A stretch of DNA of 64,000 nt from JAHEKB01 sp049115575 (GTDB lineage: Bacteria; Bacteroidota; Bacteroidia; NS11-12g; UBA9320), in the NCBI GenBank assembly GCA_049115575.1, contig JAGDZU010000001.1, positions 1,054,001 to 1,118,000 on the forward strand, written 5' to 3'. Of this stretch, positions 25,375 to 34,959 are shown piece after piece. The position numbers and the translations under genes are program-made. The notes below the pieces were generated by a model that saw only the letters and a list, made by a program, of their open reading frames with translations, had not been told where the DNA came from and made no database searches. Numbering within the stretch: position 1 is the stretch's first letter; every line of letters begins with the position of its first letter.

Positions 25375-28224
25375 TTACATTTCCGCATATGCGTCCATTG
25401 GAAGACAAGCACATACTAGGTTTCTGTCACCATAAGTGTTATCAACACGCGCAACACTTGGCCAAAATTTGATGTGTTTTACATAAGGAAGCGGATATGC
25501 TGCTTGTTCTCTGCTATAAGGCTTATCCCATTTATCAGAAATTAAGGATTCCGCTGTATGAGGAGCGTTCTTGAGCAAGTTGTTATCTTGATCGAACTCT
25601 CCGTTTTCAATGGCTTGAATTTCTGCTCTAATAGACAAGAGTGCATCACAGAATCTGTCCATTTCCTCTTTACTTTCACTCTCTGTGGGTTCTATCATTA
25701 GTGTACCTGGCACTGGGAAACTCACTGTTGGAGCGTGAAATCCATAATCCATCAATCTTTTAGCGATGTCTTCTACTTGAACTCCTGAGGTAAGCTTTAA
25801 ACCTCTTGGGTCAATAATCATCTCGTGAGCTACCATATTGTTGTGGTTCGCATAAAGGACTTCATAACCCTCACTCAATCTGTGCCTCATATAGTTGGCG
25901 TTAAGTATGGCAATTCCTGTAGCTTCTTTCAAACCTTTGGCACCCATCATTTTGATATAAGCATAACTGATGAGTAAAATATTAGCGCTTCCAAATGGAG
26001 CAGCTGAAACCGCTCTCATGGCGTGTTCTCCACCTGTCTTAACCACAGAGTGACCTGGCAAAAACGGTGTTAGATGTTTAGCAACTCCAATAGGTCCCAT
26101 TCCTGGTCCCCCTCCTCCATGAGGAATACAAAAAGTCTTGTGAAGGTTAAGATGACAAACATCTGCTCCTATATTGGCGGGATTTGTATAGCCCACCTGA
26201 GCATTCATATTGGCTCCATCCATATAAACCTGACCACCATGTTCATGGATAATTCTGGTTACTTCTATAATTGTTTCCTCATAAACTCCATTGGTAGATG
26301 GGTAAGTTACCAATAAAGCGGCCAAATCATCTTTGTGTTCTTCCGCTTTTATTTTTAGGTCTTCAACGTCTATATATCCATTATCCAAGCATTTAACTAC
26401 AACCACTTTCATTCCAGCCATTACCGCACTAGCTGGATTGGTACCATGCGCTGATTCTGGAATAATGGCAACATCTCTATGATCTTCACCTTTATGCTTA
26501 AAGTACTCTCTTATTACCATTAAACCTGCATATTCACCTTGTGCTCCTGCATTTGGTTGTAAGCTCACGCTATCAAACCCTGTGATTTCTGCTAGGTCAC
26601 TGGCTAAATCTCCAATAACTTCTGTATAGCCTTCAACTTGATCTAGTGGAGCAAAAGGATGCATATTGCCAAACTCGGCCCAGGTAACTGGAATCATCTC
26701 TGCAGTTGCATTCAATTTCATAGTGCAACTCCCCAAGGCTATCATGGAATGTGTCAAAGACAAATCTTTGTTTTCCAAAGATTTTAGATAGCGCAACATT
26801 TCATGCTCTGTATGGTAGCTGTTGAAGACTGGGTGAGTCATAAACTCTGAGGTTCTGTTAAAGCGACTATCCCAACCTGCGCTGATGTCTCTTATGAATA
26901 AAGAGCTGCCATTTTTAGCTTCGGTAAAGATGCTAACTAACTCTTCAACATCCTCAATCTCGGTAGTTTCATCTAAGCTTATGCCTACAAAGTTCTCTTC
27001 ATATCTCAAATTCACCGATTTGCTCAATGCAGCCTTTTTGATTGCTTCCATTTGATTGGAATCCGCGGCTATGCTCACGGTATCAAAGAAAAATTCATTC
27101 AATCTGTCATAACCCAACGCTTGCAGGTTGTTTGCCAAAATAGAAGTCAATTCATTCACCTTAGTTGCAATCGAACGCAATCTATCCGGCCCGTGATAAG
27201 TAGCATACATTCCTGCCATAATAGCTAGCAGAACTTGAGAAGTACAAATATTACTTGTGGCCTTGTCTCGTTTGATATGTTGCTCTCTAGTTTGAAGTGC
27301 CATTCTCAGTGCTGGGTTTCCATCTGCATCTACAGATGCACCAATAATCCTTCCTGGAATTCTTCTTTTATGTGCTTCTTTGGTTGCTAAAAAAGCGGCA
27401 TGTGGCCCTCCATATCCTAAAGGAATACCAAAACGCTGCGTACTTCCAACCACTACTTCTGCTCCCCATTCTCCTGGAGGTTTTAATAATGTGAGCGCCA
27501 ACAAATCAGAAATGGCTGCCAGTTTTACTCCAACTGATTCTGCTTGTGCACATAAACCGCTGTAATCTTCAATACCTCCTTCTTGATCTGGGTATTGAAC
27601 TATGACTCCAAAATAATCTTCTGTAGCCGTAAAACTATGAACATCACCAACCTCAATCTCTATACCCAAAGGTTCAGCTCTGGTAAAAAGAACATCAACG
27701 GTTTGAGGGAATATTTTATCTGAAACAAAGAATTTTGTTCCGTTCTTTCTAGACTTAGCATTATACAGCATGGACATTGCCTCTGCTGCAGCTGTGGCCT
27801 CGTCCAATAAACTCGCATTTGCCAATTCCATAGCTGTGAGATCCATAACCATGGTTTGAAAATTGAGAAGGGCTTCTAGCCTTCCTTGCGCAATTTCCGC
27901 TTGATAAGGAGTATACTGAGTATACCATCCTGGATTCTCTAGTATGTTTCTGAGGATTACATTCGGAGTATGATTACTGTAATACCCCATACCTATGTAA
28001 TTCTTGTGCAACTTATTCTTTGATGCGGTTTGAGCCAAATCTTTTAAAAATTCAACTTCTGTCTTGGCCGATGTCAAATTGAGTTCATGAGATAATCGTA
28101 TCTCATCCGGCATGGTTTTCTCAATAAGCTCTTCAATGCTGGAAACATTAAGAGTGCTCAACATGCTTTGAATTTCGGCTTCACTTAAACCGTTGTGTCT
28201 ATCTGCAAAACGTTCTTTGTACAT
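25375..28224 (-). CDS. gcvP: Glycine dehydrogenase (P protein), single-chain form
   Basis: Decarboxylates glycine in the glycine cleavage system. At 949 residues this is the fused alpha2-type enzyme. The PLP lysine is Lys696 in HLNLHKTFCIPHGGGGPG; the glycine-rich GGGGPGMGPIGV follows. N-terminal half motifs include YTQYTPYQAEIAQGRLEALLN and the C-terminal half SLQPNAGAQGEYAG. T, H and L proteins are not in this window. Confidence 0.97.
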   Translation of the reverse strand: MYKERFADRHNGLSEAEIQSMLSTLNVSSIEELIEKTMPDEIRLSHELNLTSAKTEVEFLKDLAQTASKNKLHKNYIGMGYYSNHTPNVILRNILENPGWYTQYTPYQAEIAQGRLEALLNFQTMVMDLTAMELANASLLDEATAAAEAMSMLYNAKSRKNGTKFFVSDKIFPQTVDVLFTRAEPLGIEIEVGDVHSFTATEDYFGVIVQYPDQEGGIEDYSGLCAQAESVGVKLAAISDLLALTLLKPPGEWGAEVVVGSTQRFGIPLGYGGPHAAFLATKEAHKRRIPGRIIGASVDADGNPALRMALQTREQHIKRDKATSNICTSQVLLAIMAGMYATYHGPDRLRSIATKVNELTSILANNLQALGYDRLNEFFFDTVSIAADSNQMEAIKKAALSKSVNLRYEENFVGISLDETTEIEDVEELVSIFTEAKNGSSLFIRDISAGWDSRFNRTSEFMTHPVFNSYHTEHEMLRYLKSLENKDLSLTHSMIALGSCTMKLNATAEMIPVTWAEFGNMHPFAPLDQVEGYTEVIGDLASDLAEITGFDSVSLQPNAGAQGEYAGLMVIREYFKHKGEDHRDVAIIPESAHGTNPASAVMAGMKVVVVKCLDNGYIDVEDLKIKAEEHKDDLAALLVTYPSTNGVYEETIIEVTRIIHEHGGQVYMDGANMNAQVGYTNPANIGADVCHLNLHKTFCIPHGGGGPGMGPIGVAKHLTPFLPGHSVVKTGGEHAMRAVSAAPFGSANILLISYAYIKMMGAKGLKEATGIAILNANYMRHRLSEGYEVLYANHNNMVAHEMIIDPRGLKLTSGVQVEDIAKRLMDYGFHAPTVSFPVPGTLMIEPTESESKEEMDRFCDALLSIRAEIQAIENGEFDQDNNLLKNAPHTAESLISDKWDKPYSREQAAYPLPYVKHIKFWPSVARVDNTYGDRNLVCACLPMDAYAEM

Positions 28225-28241
28225 ATGCTAAAATTGGGTGG

Positions 28242-28249
28242 CAAAAATA
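28242..28249 (-). promoter_or_regulatory. Candidate -7 box for gcvP
   Basis: TATTTTTG on the minus strand matches TAnnTTTG, 17 bases before the gcvP ATG. A TTTTG lies about 15 bases upstream, slightly short of the usual spacer. I looked for a glycine riboswitch in the roughly 270-base gap and recognise none. Confidence 0.4.
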
Positions 28250-28462
28250 ATTAAATACTAAGGTCAAAACACAGGCAGTTCACACATTGTTTGACTGTTT
28301 TTTTCATTTAAAATCTCAATAAATTGCCGTTTTAAGAGTTTATCAGGAGACAAAAGTTCAATGTACTGTTTATCTGATAGTTACGCCAGAAAATTTTGAC
28401 TCATTTTTGTTGAAATACGGCAGCATTTAGGCCAAAACCCTGCCAGAAAAGAATATTTCCAT

Positions 28463-28470
28463 TATATTTG
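28463..28470 (+). promoter_or_regulatory. Candidate -7 box for the DUF6089 triplet
   Basis: TATATTTG matches TAnnTTTG and is 22 bases before the first barrel gene. No TTG element at the expected -33 distance. No comparable box is evident between the three copies, so they probably share this promoter. Confidence 0.45.
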
Positions 28471-28492
28471 CACAACTACTTAGTCTAAACTT

Positions 28493-29431
28493 ATGATAAC
28501 CATGTTAACAAAAAAAGTTCTAAAGAACGTATTTCTACTATTGATTCTATTGCCTATGAATCTCTATGCCCAAAGCAGGTATTCGCCTGGTTATTGGAAT
28601 GTAGGAATACTAGCATCAACAAGTTCCTTCTTGTCAGATCTCGGAGGAAAGGATGCAATCGGTACAAATGATTTTTCAGATTTGGACCTTAGTCGTACGC
28701 GTTACGCTTTAGGAGCCAGCATGCTTTATACATCCGGCGTTGTCGGATTTGAAGTTGGAGGTTTCTATACGCTTTTAGCTGCAGACGACAATTTGACCCA
28801 AGCTCAAAGAGGTACTCGTTTACTACGTGTGGAAACAGATGTAGTTGAAGCTTACATGAAATTTCAATTGACCATTCCTCAACACGCCGGTGCATTAGGT
28901 GGAGTATACTTTAATGCTGGTGTAGGTGCAATCTGGTTTGAGCCAAAAACAGAACTCGCTGGAGTCACTTACAAATTGCGTCCATTAGGTACTGAAGGTC
29001 AGAATTATTTACCGGGAATTTCACCTTATGGGAAATTCGCTCCAATTATTCCTTTTGGAGTTGGTAAAAAATTCACATTCTATAATGGAAGTAGCATTTC
29101 ATTGGATATAAGTATGCGTAAATCGTTTACTGATTATCTAGACGATGTTTCAACCAATTATGCTGATCCTGCAAAAATTGCAGAAACAGGAGGTTCGGTT
29201 GCAGCAGAGTTAGCAGATCGTTCTATCAATGGTTTCCCAATCGGCGACCAAAGAGGCGATTCCAAAGATATGGACAGCTATTTCCTCATCGGATTTAAGT
29301 ACACAATTCCGATTGGAGACTATCGAAATCCTAATACAAGTTGTGCTTTTGGTACATCTTGGTTTGGTAATCGAAAAGGAGTTCCTAAATTTGGAAAAAG
29401 AGGAAGGTCTCGAAGAAGAATTTTCAGATAA
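28493..29431 (+). CDS. DUF6089-type outer-membrane beta-barrel protein, copy 1
   Basis: A 312-residue exported protein with a signal peptide ending near LYAQ. The mature chain alternates short amphipathic strands as in an outer-membrane barrel. It contains FLSDLGGKDAIGTND, LRPLGTEGQNYLPG and FTDYLDDVSTNYADP, all repeated in the two downstream paralogues. The C-terminus is an unusual basic tail after the barrel: CAFGTSWFGNRKGVPKFGK then an Arg-rich end. Function unknown; a proline-free aromatic end strand is not obvious because of the tail. An alternative start is the ATG at 28502. Confidence 0.8.
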   Translation: MITMLTKKVLKNVFLLLILLPMNLYAQSRYSPGYWNVGILASTSSFLSDLGGKDAIGTNDFSDLDLSRTRYALGASMLYTSGVVGFEVGGFYTLLAADDNLTQAQRGTRLLRVETDVVEAYMKFQLTIPQHAGALGGVYFNAGVGAIWFEPKTELAGVTYKLRPLGTEGQNYLPGISPYGKFAPIIPFGVGKKFTFYNGSSISLDISMRKSFTDYLDDVSTNYADPAKIAETGGSVAAELADRSINGFPIGDQRGDSKDMDSYFLIGFKYTIPIGDYRNPNTSCAFGTSWFGNRKGVPKFGKRGRSRRRIFR

Positions 29432-29470
29432 AACTGTTTACTTCTGATTACGGCCGCCTCGTCATTCCTT

Positions 29471-30301
29471 GTGAGGACACTTGTGGCCATACTAACCCTA
29501 GCATTGTTCCATTCATTTGCCTTTGGGCAATTGAATAGACAAACTCCTTTTGCTCTAAGAGTATCAGCTTCTACAAGCTATTTTCTATGTGACCTTGGCG
29601 GTAAACACGGCTACGGTAGCAATGATCTATCCGATATTAATCTAGAACAAACCCGTTTTGGGCTTGGTGTTGGTTTACAATATCGAAAAGGAGGATTCAG
29701 TCTTGGAGCAAACACTACCTACGTCAGGCTAGCGGCCGACGACCAACTAAGTAATTCTGCTAGAGGTATCAGAGGACTTAACGTAATTACGGATGTTCTC
29801 GAGGCAAGTGTTAACATGGAATACTGCGTGCCTCGGAACATTCCGGTTTTCAGAAATCTATTTTTTAATATTGGCTATGGAGTAATGATCTACTCTCCTA
29901 AAGCCAAATACAATGGTAATACATACAAGCTTAGACCGCTGGGAACAGAAGGTCAAAATTATTTACCTGGAGTAGATAAATACAGCACCTTCGCTCCTGT
30001 TATTCCGTTTGGTTTTGGATACAAGTTCAGATTCAAAGATGGGGCAAGTCTAGCTTTGGATGTCAGTCTTCGAAAATCATTCACAGATTATCTCGACGAT
30101 GTTTCAACCAGCTATGCAGATCCTAATAGGATTAGCCAAAAAGCAGGACCAATTGCCAGTATACTAGCAGACCGATCTACCAGAGGATTTCAAGAAGGTG
30201 AACAAAGAGGCGATTCTGAAGACATGGACAATTATTTTCTGATTGGTTTTAAGTACACTATTCCTCTTGGGAAGAGGTCTAATGGTTGCTACTATTGGTA
30301 A
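29471..30301 (+). CDS. DUF6089-type outer-membrane protein, copy 2 (C-terminal tail lost by frameshift)
   Basis: Starts at GTG (29471, MRTLVAILTLALFHSFAFGQ signal peptide). Highly similar to copies 1 and 3 across the whole barrel, with YFLCDLGGKHGYGSND, LRPLGTEGQNYLPG and FTDYLDDVSTSYADP. The frame stops at 30301 after NGCYYW, about 25 residues short of copy 1. The missing tail is still readable in the next frame (see 30297-30416), so a one-base change has truncated this protein. The barrel itself is intact and may still function. Confidence 0.78.
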   Translation: MRTLVAILTLALFHSFAFGQLNRQTPFALRVSASTSYFLCDLGGKHGYGSNDLSDINLEQTRFGLGVGLQYRKGGFSLGANTTYVRLAADDQLSNSARGIRGLNVITDVLEASVNMEYCVPRNIPVFRNLFFNIGYGVMIYSPKAKYNGNTYKLRPLGTEGQNYLPGVDKYSTFAPVIPFGFGYKFRFKDGASLALDVSLRKSFTDYLDDVSTSYADPNRISQKAGPIASILADRSTRGFQEGEQRGDSEDMDNYFLIGFKYTIPLGKRSNGCYYW

Positions 30302-30416
30302 CTCTTGGTTTGGTAATAGAAATGCTGTACTTAAATTTGGAAAAAGAGCAAGGCCATTTAAAAGAATTTTAGATAAAATTACATTCTTAAAGTGGCTAAA
30401 TATTGTTCCATCGTGA
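30297..30416 (+). pseudogene. Frame-shifted remnant of the copy 2 basic tail
   Basis: In the +1 frame relative to copy 2 the sequence reads GNSWFGNRNAVLKFGKRARP then FKRIL, closely matching the copy 1 tail GTSWFGNRKGVPKFGKRGRS. A second indel near 30370 (TTTTAGATAAAA against TTTTCAGATAAAA in copy 1) removes the ancestral stop, so this frame continues to a TGA at 30414-30416. That TGA overlaps the GTG start of copy 3. Most simply this is decay after duplication; programmed frameshifting is possible but unsupported. Confidence 0.7.
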
Positions 30417-31330
30417 GAACTATTGCCACCATACTATCTTTAATATTTTGCTATACGCTAGCTCTTTGTCAAGAGAATTGGGGAACACCTTTGGCTTTCA
30501 GAATAACTGCATCGAGTAGCTATTTTTTGTGTGATCTTGGCGGTAAAGACGCGGTAGGTACAAATGACATTTCAGACCTCAACCTTGAACAAACTCGGTA
30601 CGCTTTTGGTCTTGGTGTGCAATTTCATTCAGGACCATTCAGTATAGGAACAAACGCATTTTATGCAAGACTAGCTGCAGATGATAGACTTACCAAAGCT
30701 GGAAGAAGTATAAGAAGACTCCACTCTATAACAGATGTATTAGAGGCCAGTGTGAACTTGGAATACTGTATACCTAGGAACATACCAGTTGTAAAGAACT
30801 TTTATTTCAATGTAGGTTTGGGTGTAATGGCTTTTTCTCCAATGGCTAGGTATGAAGGAGAACTTATTAAACTCAGACCACTGGGAACTGAAGGTCAAAA
30901 CTATTTGCCAGGTAAATCAAGATACAGCCACTTTGCGCCTGTACTCCCATTTGGTTTTGGATATAAAATCAGATTTAGAGGAGGAAGCTCCTTGTCAATA
31001 GATATGAATATGAGAAAGTCATTTACGGATTACTTAGACGATGTTTCTACTTCATATGCTGATCCCATAAGAATAGAAGAAATATCTGGACCCGAAGCAG
31101 CTTACTTATCAGACCCTTCTCTTGAAGGAATGGGCGTTGGAAACCAAAGAGGAGATTCTAAAGACAACGATCAATATTTTCTCATCGGATTTAGATATGA
31201 ATTCCCATTGCGTATGTCTAGATCCTATAAGCAGAACACTAGTTGTTCTTTTGAGGGAAAGAGATATCAACAACTCCCCATCAAACCAAACTCCAAACAC
31301 AAAAACAAACGCTTTCGATTATTTAAGTAA
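30413..31330 (+). CDS. DUF6089-type outer-membrane protein, copy 3
   Basis: Third tandem paralogue, about 305 residues from the GTG at 30413 (MRTIATILSLIFCYTLALCQ). This start aligns with the GTG start of copy 2; a GTG 21 bases earlier is possible but adds residues with no counterpart. The same landmarks are present: YFLCDLGGKDAVGTND, LRPLGTEGQNYLPG and FTDYLDDVSTSYADP. The tail differs, sharing NTSCSF with copy 1 and then diverging into a different Lys/Arg-rich end (KHKNKRFRLFK). Confidence 0.78.
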   Translation: MRTIATILSLIFCYTLALCQENWGTPLAFRITASSSYFLCDLGGKDAVGTNDISDLNLEQTRYAFGLGVQFHSGPFSIGTNAFYARLAADDRLTKAGRSIRRLHSITDVLEASVNLEYCIPRNIPVVKNFYFNVGLGVMAFSPMARYEGELIKLRPLGTEGQNYLPGKSRYSHFAPVLPFGFGYKIRFRGGSSLSIDMNMRKSFTDYLDDVSTSYADPIRIEEISGPEAAYLSDPSLEGMGVGNQRGDSKDNDQYFLIGFRYEFPLRMSRSYKQNTSCSFEGKRYQQLPIKPNSKHKNKRFRLFK

Positions 31331-31348
31331 AAAGTTATTATTTGCGGC

Positions 31349-32593
31349 ATGCAAATTAATTTGCCCTTTGAAAATGACGCCATAGTTTTTGGTGTTTTAG
31401 CGGCTTCTCTAGGATTGGTATTCTACACTTCATCCATTAAAACTGGTCCTTGGAGTAAATTCTACAAATATGTTCCTGCACTGTTAATGTGTTATATGGT
31501 TCCGGCCGTATTTAATACAGTTGGACTTATTTCAAGTGACATAAGTGAAACCTATACCATGGCCAAGAATTACCTTCTGCCAGCAGCCTTGGTTTTGATG
31601 ACCTTATCAATAGATCTCAAATCTGTATTTAATCTAGGATCTAAAGCCTTAATTATGTTCTTCACAGCAACTGTTGGAGTAATTATTGGAGGACCCTTGG
31701 CCATATTGATAGTTCAAACTTTCGCACCAGAAACGGTTGGCGGAGTTGGCTTTGATGCGGCATGGAGAGGTCTTGCTACTCTGGCTGGAAGTTGGATAGG
31801 TGGAGGTGCAAACCAAGCTGCTATGCTGGAAATGTACCAGTACAATGAGGAAAGATACGCTGCCATGGTATTAGTTGACATTGTGGTTGCCAATATCTGG
31901 ATGGCGTTCTTACTACTTGGTGTAGGAAGAAATGCACGCATTGATAAATGGCTTAAAGCTGATTCATCTGCTATAGAGGCACTCAAAAATAAAGTTGAAA
32001 CCTTTGCTAAAAGCATTGAAAGGAAAGCCACCCTTTCTGATATCATGGTTATACTTGGAATAGGGTTCGGAGCCACTGCATTGGCTCATCTCATTTCAGA
32101 ACTAGCTGTGAGCTCATTTGCCGAGATTCCCGCTTTGGCAGATTCTGTATTGTCTAGCGGTTTTTTCTGGATAGTGGTTATGGCAACTACCATTGGCTTA
32201 GTATTATCTTTCACAAAAGCTAGAAATTATGAAGGTGCCGGTGCCAGTAAGATAGGTAGTGTATTTGTTTATATTCTAGTGGCTACTATTGGAATGAAAA
32301 TGGATATCCTCAAAATATTTGACGATCCTCTTATCATATTAGTTGGTCTGATTTGGATGGCGATACATGTGGGTCTTTTGGTTATAGTGGCAAAGATTAT
32401 CCGTGCTCCATTTTTCTTCTTAGCAGTAGGTAGCAAAGCCAATATAGGTGGGGCCGCTTCTGCTCCTGTAGTTGCTGCTGCTTTTCACCCTGCACTTGCA
32501 ACAGTTGGGGTGCTGTTAGCTGTATTGGGTTATGCCTTGGGGACCTATGGTGCCATATTCTGTGCAGAACTCATGCGGGTAGTGAGTCCGTAA
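31349..32593 (+). CDS. DUF819-family integral membrane protein
   Basis: A 414-residue polytopic protein with about ten to twelve membrane segments. The pattern is that of the DUF819 (YjcL-like) family: LLPAALVLMTLSIDLK, a glycine-rich GSWIGGGANQAAM re-entrant-like loop, and the near-symmetrical GSKANIGGAASAPV in the second half. The two glycine-rich loops suggest an inverted-repeat transporter fold; the substrate is not known. Confidence 0.85.
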   Translation: MQINLPFENDAIVFGVLAASLGLVFYTSSIKTGPWSKFYKYVPALLMCYMVPAVFNTVGLISSDISETYTMAKNYLLPAALVLMTLSIDLKSVFNLGSKALIMFFTATVGVIIGGPLAILIVQTFAPETVGGVGFDAAWRGLATLAGSWIGGGANQAAMLEMYQYNEERYAAMVLVDIVVANIWMAFLLLGVGRNARIDKWLKADSSAIEALKNKVETFAKSIERKATLSDIMVILGIGFGATALAHLISELAVSSFAEIPALADSVLSSGFFWIVVMATTIGLVLSFTKARNYEGAGASKIGSVFVYILVATIGMKMDILKIFDDPLIILVGLIWMAIHVGLLVIVAKIIRAPFFFLAVGSKANIGGAASAPVVAAAFHPALATVGVLLAVLGYALGTYGAIFCAELMRVVSP

Positions 32594-32623
32594 CATTTGC
32601 TATTTTGCGAGCAAACAAGCAAA

Positions 32624-33211
32624 ATGGATGAATTATTAGAACAACTCAAAAGCAAACTTGACTCTGGAACAATTTCTAGCATTGCAAGCAAAATAGGTGC
32701 TGATGAAGGTCAAACCAGTATGGCTATACAAGGAGCTCTTCCAACACTATTGGGCGCAATGTCTACAAATAGTCAATCTAAAGAGGGAGCACAAGGTTTA
32801 CTATCTGCATTAGACAAAGATCACGATGGAAGCATCTTTGATGATTTAGGCAGCCATATTAACAATTTTCAAAACGGGTCTGGAAGCGGAATTCTGAAAC
32901 ATGTTCTGGGTGGTAATAGCGCCACGGTGGAGCAGGCTCTAGGAGCTAAATCCGGATTGAATTCGTCACAATCAGGTCAATTAATGCAAATACTAGCTCC
33001 AATAGTCATGGGGTTTTTAGGAAAGCAGAAGAGATCTTCAGCTGGTGGATTTGATATAAGTCAAATTGCAAACCTCCTTGGTGGCATGAGCAAAGAAGCA
33101 GACAAATCCACATCTTTAGACTTATCAGATGTCTTAAGTGTGGTTGGTGGATTAACCGGAGGGGGCAAAAGTGGTGGCATTGGTGGACTTTTAGGAAAGC
33201 TCTTTAAATAG
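32624..33211 (+). CDS. DUF937 domain protein
   Basis: A 195-residue protein from the ATG at 32624 (MDELLEQLKSKLD). The repeated pattern of short helices and glycine-rich turns (GALPTLLGAMSTNS, SGSGILKHVLGG, LMQILAPIVMGFLGKQ, IANLLGGMS) defines DUF937. There is a DKDHDGSIFDD acidic loop that resembles an EF-hand-like segment. The C-terminus is a Gly-rich amphipathic end. No signal peptide; function unknown. Confidence 0.8.
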   Translation: MDELLEQLKSKLDSGTISSIASKIGADEGQTSMAIQGALPTLLGAMSTNSQSKEGAQGLLSALDKDHDGSIFDDLGSHINNFQNGSGSGILKHVLGGNSATVEQALGAKSGLNSSQSGQLMQILAPIVMGFLGKQKRSSAGGFDISQIANLLGGMSKEADKSTSLDLSDVLSVVGGLTGGGKSGGIGGLLGKLFK

Positions 33212-33317
33212 TAGTATTTCCTAGTCAGTCAAGGGCTCTAGCCTCGGAATTGCGATATTTTTTTCTTATATTGTGCAACTAAATCAACTACTTACAGACT
33301 AATTTAATAAAGTTACA

Positions 33318-34949
33318 ATGGCAGTTACAAAAAAAGCTCGAACGAATTCTGGGGTTACACCCTACAGTGGTTCATTTGGGAACGCCGAAATCCTTCACCT
33401 CTTAAAACGCTGCACATTTGGTGCTAGTAAAGATGACTTGGATTTCTTTTCAGGCAAAACCATGAATCAAGTGGTGGATGCGGTATTGAATATAGACTAT
33501 ACTCCTCCTACCCCGCCTCTTAACAATTACAACACTCCAACTAGCATAGATCCAAATGTCCCAGCAGGGCAAACTTGGGTTAATGACTACAACGGAACAT
33601 TCAACGGACAAAGGCAAAGTTCATTTAAACGTTGGTGGGTTGGTCAAATGATTAACCAAGACCGAACCATCAGAGAAAAGCTGGTGCTTTTCTGGCATAA
33701 CCATTTTGCTACTGAGTTGAATGTTTATGCTTGGGCTAATATGGCATATACGCAAAATGCTATGTTGAGAGCTAATTGCATGAAGAACTTCAAAGACCTG
33801 GTAAAAAACATAACCATAGATCCTGCTATGTTGATTTTCCTTAATGGAGAACGAAACACAAAAACGGCACCGGATGAAAACTATTCAAGAGAATTGCAGG
33901 AGTTATTTACGCTAGGTAAAGGACCAGATTCTCAATATACAGAGGATGATGTAATTGAAGGAGCAAGAGTTCTAACAGGATGGAGAGTGAATCGAACCAA
34001 CGGTACATCATATTTTGATCCTGCAAGGCATGATGAGGGAAATAAAACCTTCTCCAGTTTTTACAACGACTTTACTATAACCGGTAAGACTGGGACAAAT
34101 GGTGCAGATGAATTCAACGACATGATTGCCATGATATTCAATGAATTTGAAGTGGCTAAGTTCATTGCTCGTAAGTTTTACAGATGGTTTGTCTATTACG
34201 AAATAGATGCAAATACAGAAACAGATGTAATTACTCCATTAGCTAATACTTTTAGAAATGCCAATTATGATATAAAGCCTATGCTTGAGCAACTTTTCAA
34301 GAGTGAGCATTTCTTTGATGTGGCTAATAGAGGAGCACTAATAAAGAGTCCTATGGACTTTATGGTTGGGCTTATGAGACAGTTTGAAATCAGTTCAAAT
34401 AATACTTACATCGGGCCAAGTGATCCAGGAAATAATGTTTTTCCAACATCATCCAATATACCTGAGCAGTATTATATGTGGTATTTGATTCAATATTTCG
34501 GAGCTATCCAACAGCAAAATATTGGAGACCCTCCTGGGGTCGCAGGATGGTCGGCATATTATCAAGTTCCGCAATTCCATGAGCTTTGGATTAATTCAGA
34601 CACCTTGCCCAACAGGAATAAGGTGAGTGATTATATCGCAGCAGTAGGATACACATATAATGGCTTTAGAATGAAGATAGATTCGGCAAAGTTGGCAGAT
34701 AAGTTCTCCAATGTAGCTAATCCTACTCTGTTCATTCAAGACCTTATTGATTTCTTCTTCACTCTAGATGTGAATCAAGATCAGAAGGATTATATGAAGA
34801 GTATCCTTCTAGCGGGTCAGGTTCAGGACTTTTACTGGACTAATGATTGGAATGCTTACAAAGCCGGAACTCCTGGCAATACAGCAGAAACCAAGCTCAC
34901 TTTATTGTTTAAATACTTCATGAATTTAAGCGAGTATCAACTATCCTAA
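33318..34949 (+). CDS. DUF1800 family protein
   Basis: A 543-residue protein. Family motifs are present in order: HLLKRCTFGASKDDLDFF, LVLFWHNHFATE, ENYSRELQELFTLG, TEDDVIEGARVLTGWR, and DPPGVAGWSAY. No obvious signal peptide at the N-terminus, though members are usually encoded with an exported DUF1501 partner, which follows 10 bases downstream here. The enzymatic activity of DUF1800 is not established. Confidence 0.9.
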   Translation: MAVTKKARTNSGVTPYSGSFGNAEILHLLKRCTFGASKDDLDFFSGKTMNQVVDAVLNIDYTPPTPPLNNYNTPTSIDPNVPAGQTWVNDYNGTFNGQRQSSFKRWWVGQMINQDRTIREKLVLFWHNHFATELNVYAWANMAYTQNAMLRANCMKNFKDLVKNITIDPAMLIFLNGERNTKTAPDENYSRELQELFTLGKGPDSQYTEDDVIEGARVLTGWRVNRTNGTSYFDPARHDEGNKTFSSFYNDFTITGKTGTNGADEFNDMIAMIFNEFEVAKFIARKFYRWFVYYEIDANTETDVITPLANTFRNANYDIKPMLEQLFKSEHFFDVANRGALIKSPMDFMVGLMRQFEISSNNTYIGPSDPGNNVFPTSSNIPEQYYMWYLIQYFGAIQQQNIGDPPGVAGWSAYYQVPQFHELWINSDTLPNRNKVSDYIAAVGYTYNGFRMKIDSAKLADKFSNVANPTLFIQDLIDFFFTLDVNQDQKDYMKSILLAGQVQDFYWTNDWNAYKAGTPGNTAETKLTLLFKYFMNLSEYQLS

Positions 34950-34959
34950 AGCATTAAAA

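Noticed and set aside
28225..28492. Glycine riboswitch before gcvP
   Set aside because: I looked for the paired conserved aptamer cores in this gap and found no recognisable pattern; only ordinary promoter boxes are visible.
30297..30416. Programmed +1 frameshift in the middle DUF6089 copy
   Set aside because: There is no slippery heptamer, internal Shine-Dalgarno or downstream structure I can recognise, and a second indel is also present; decay is the simpler reading, so it is only noted as a possibility.
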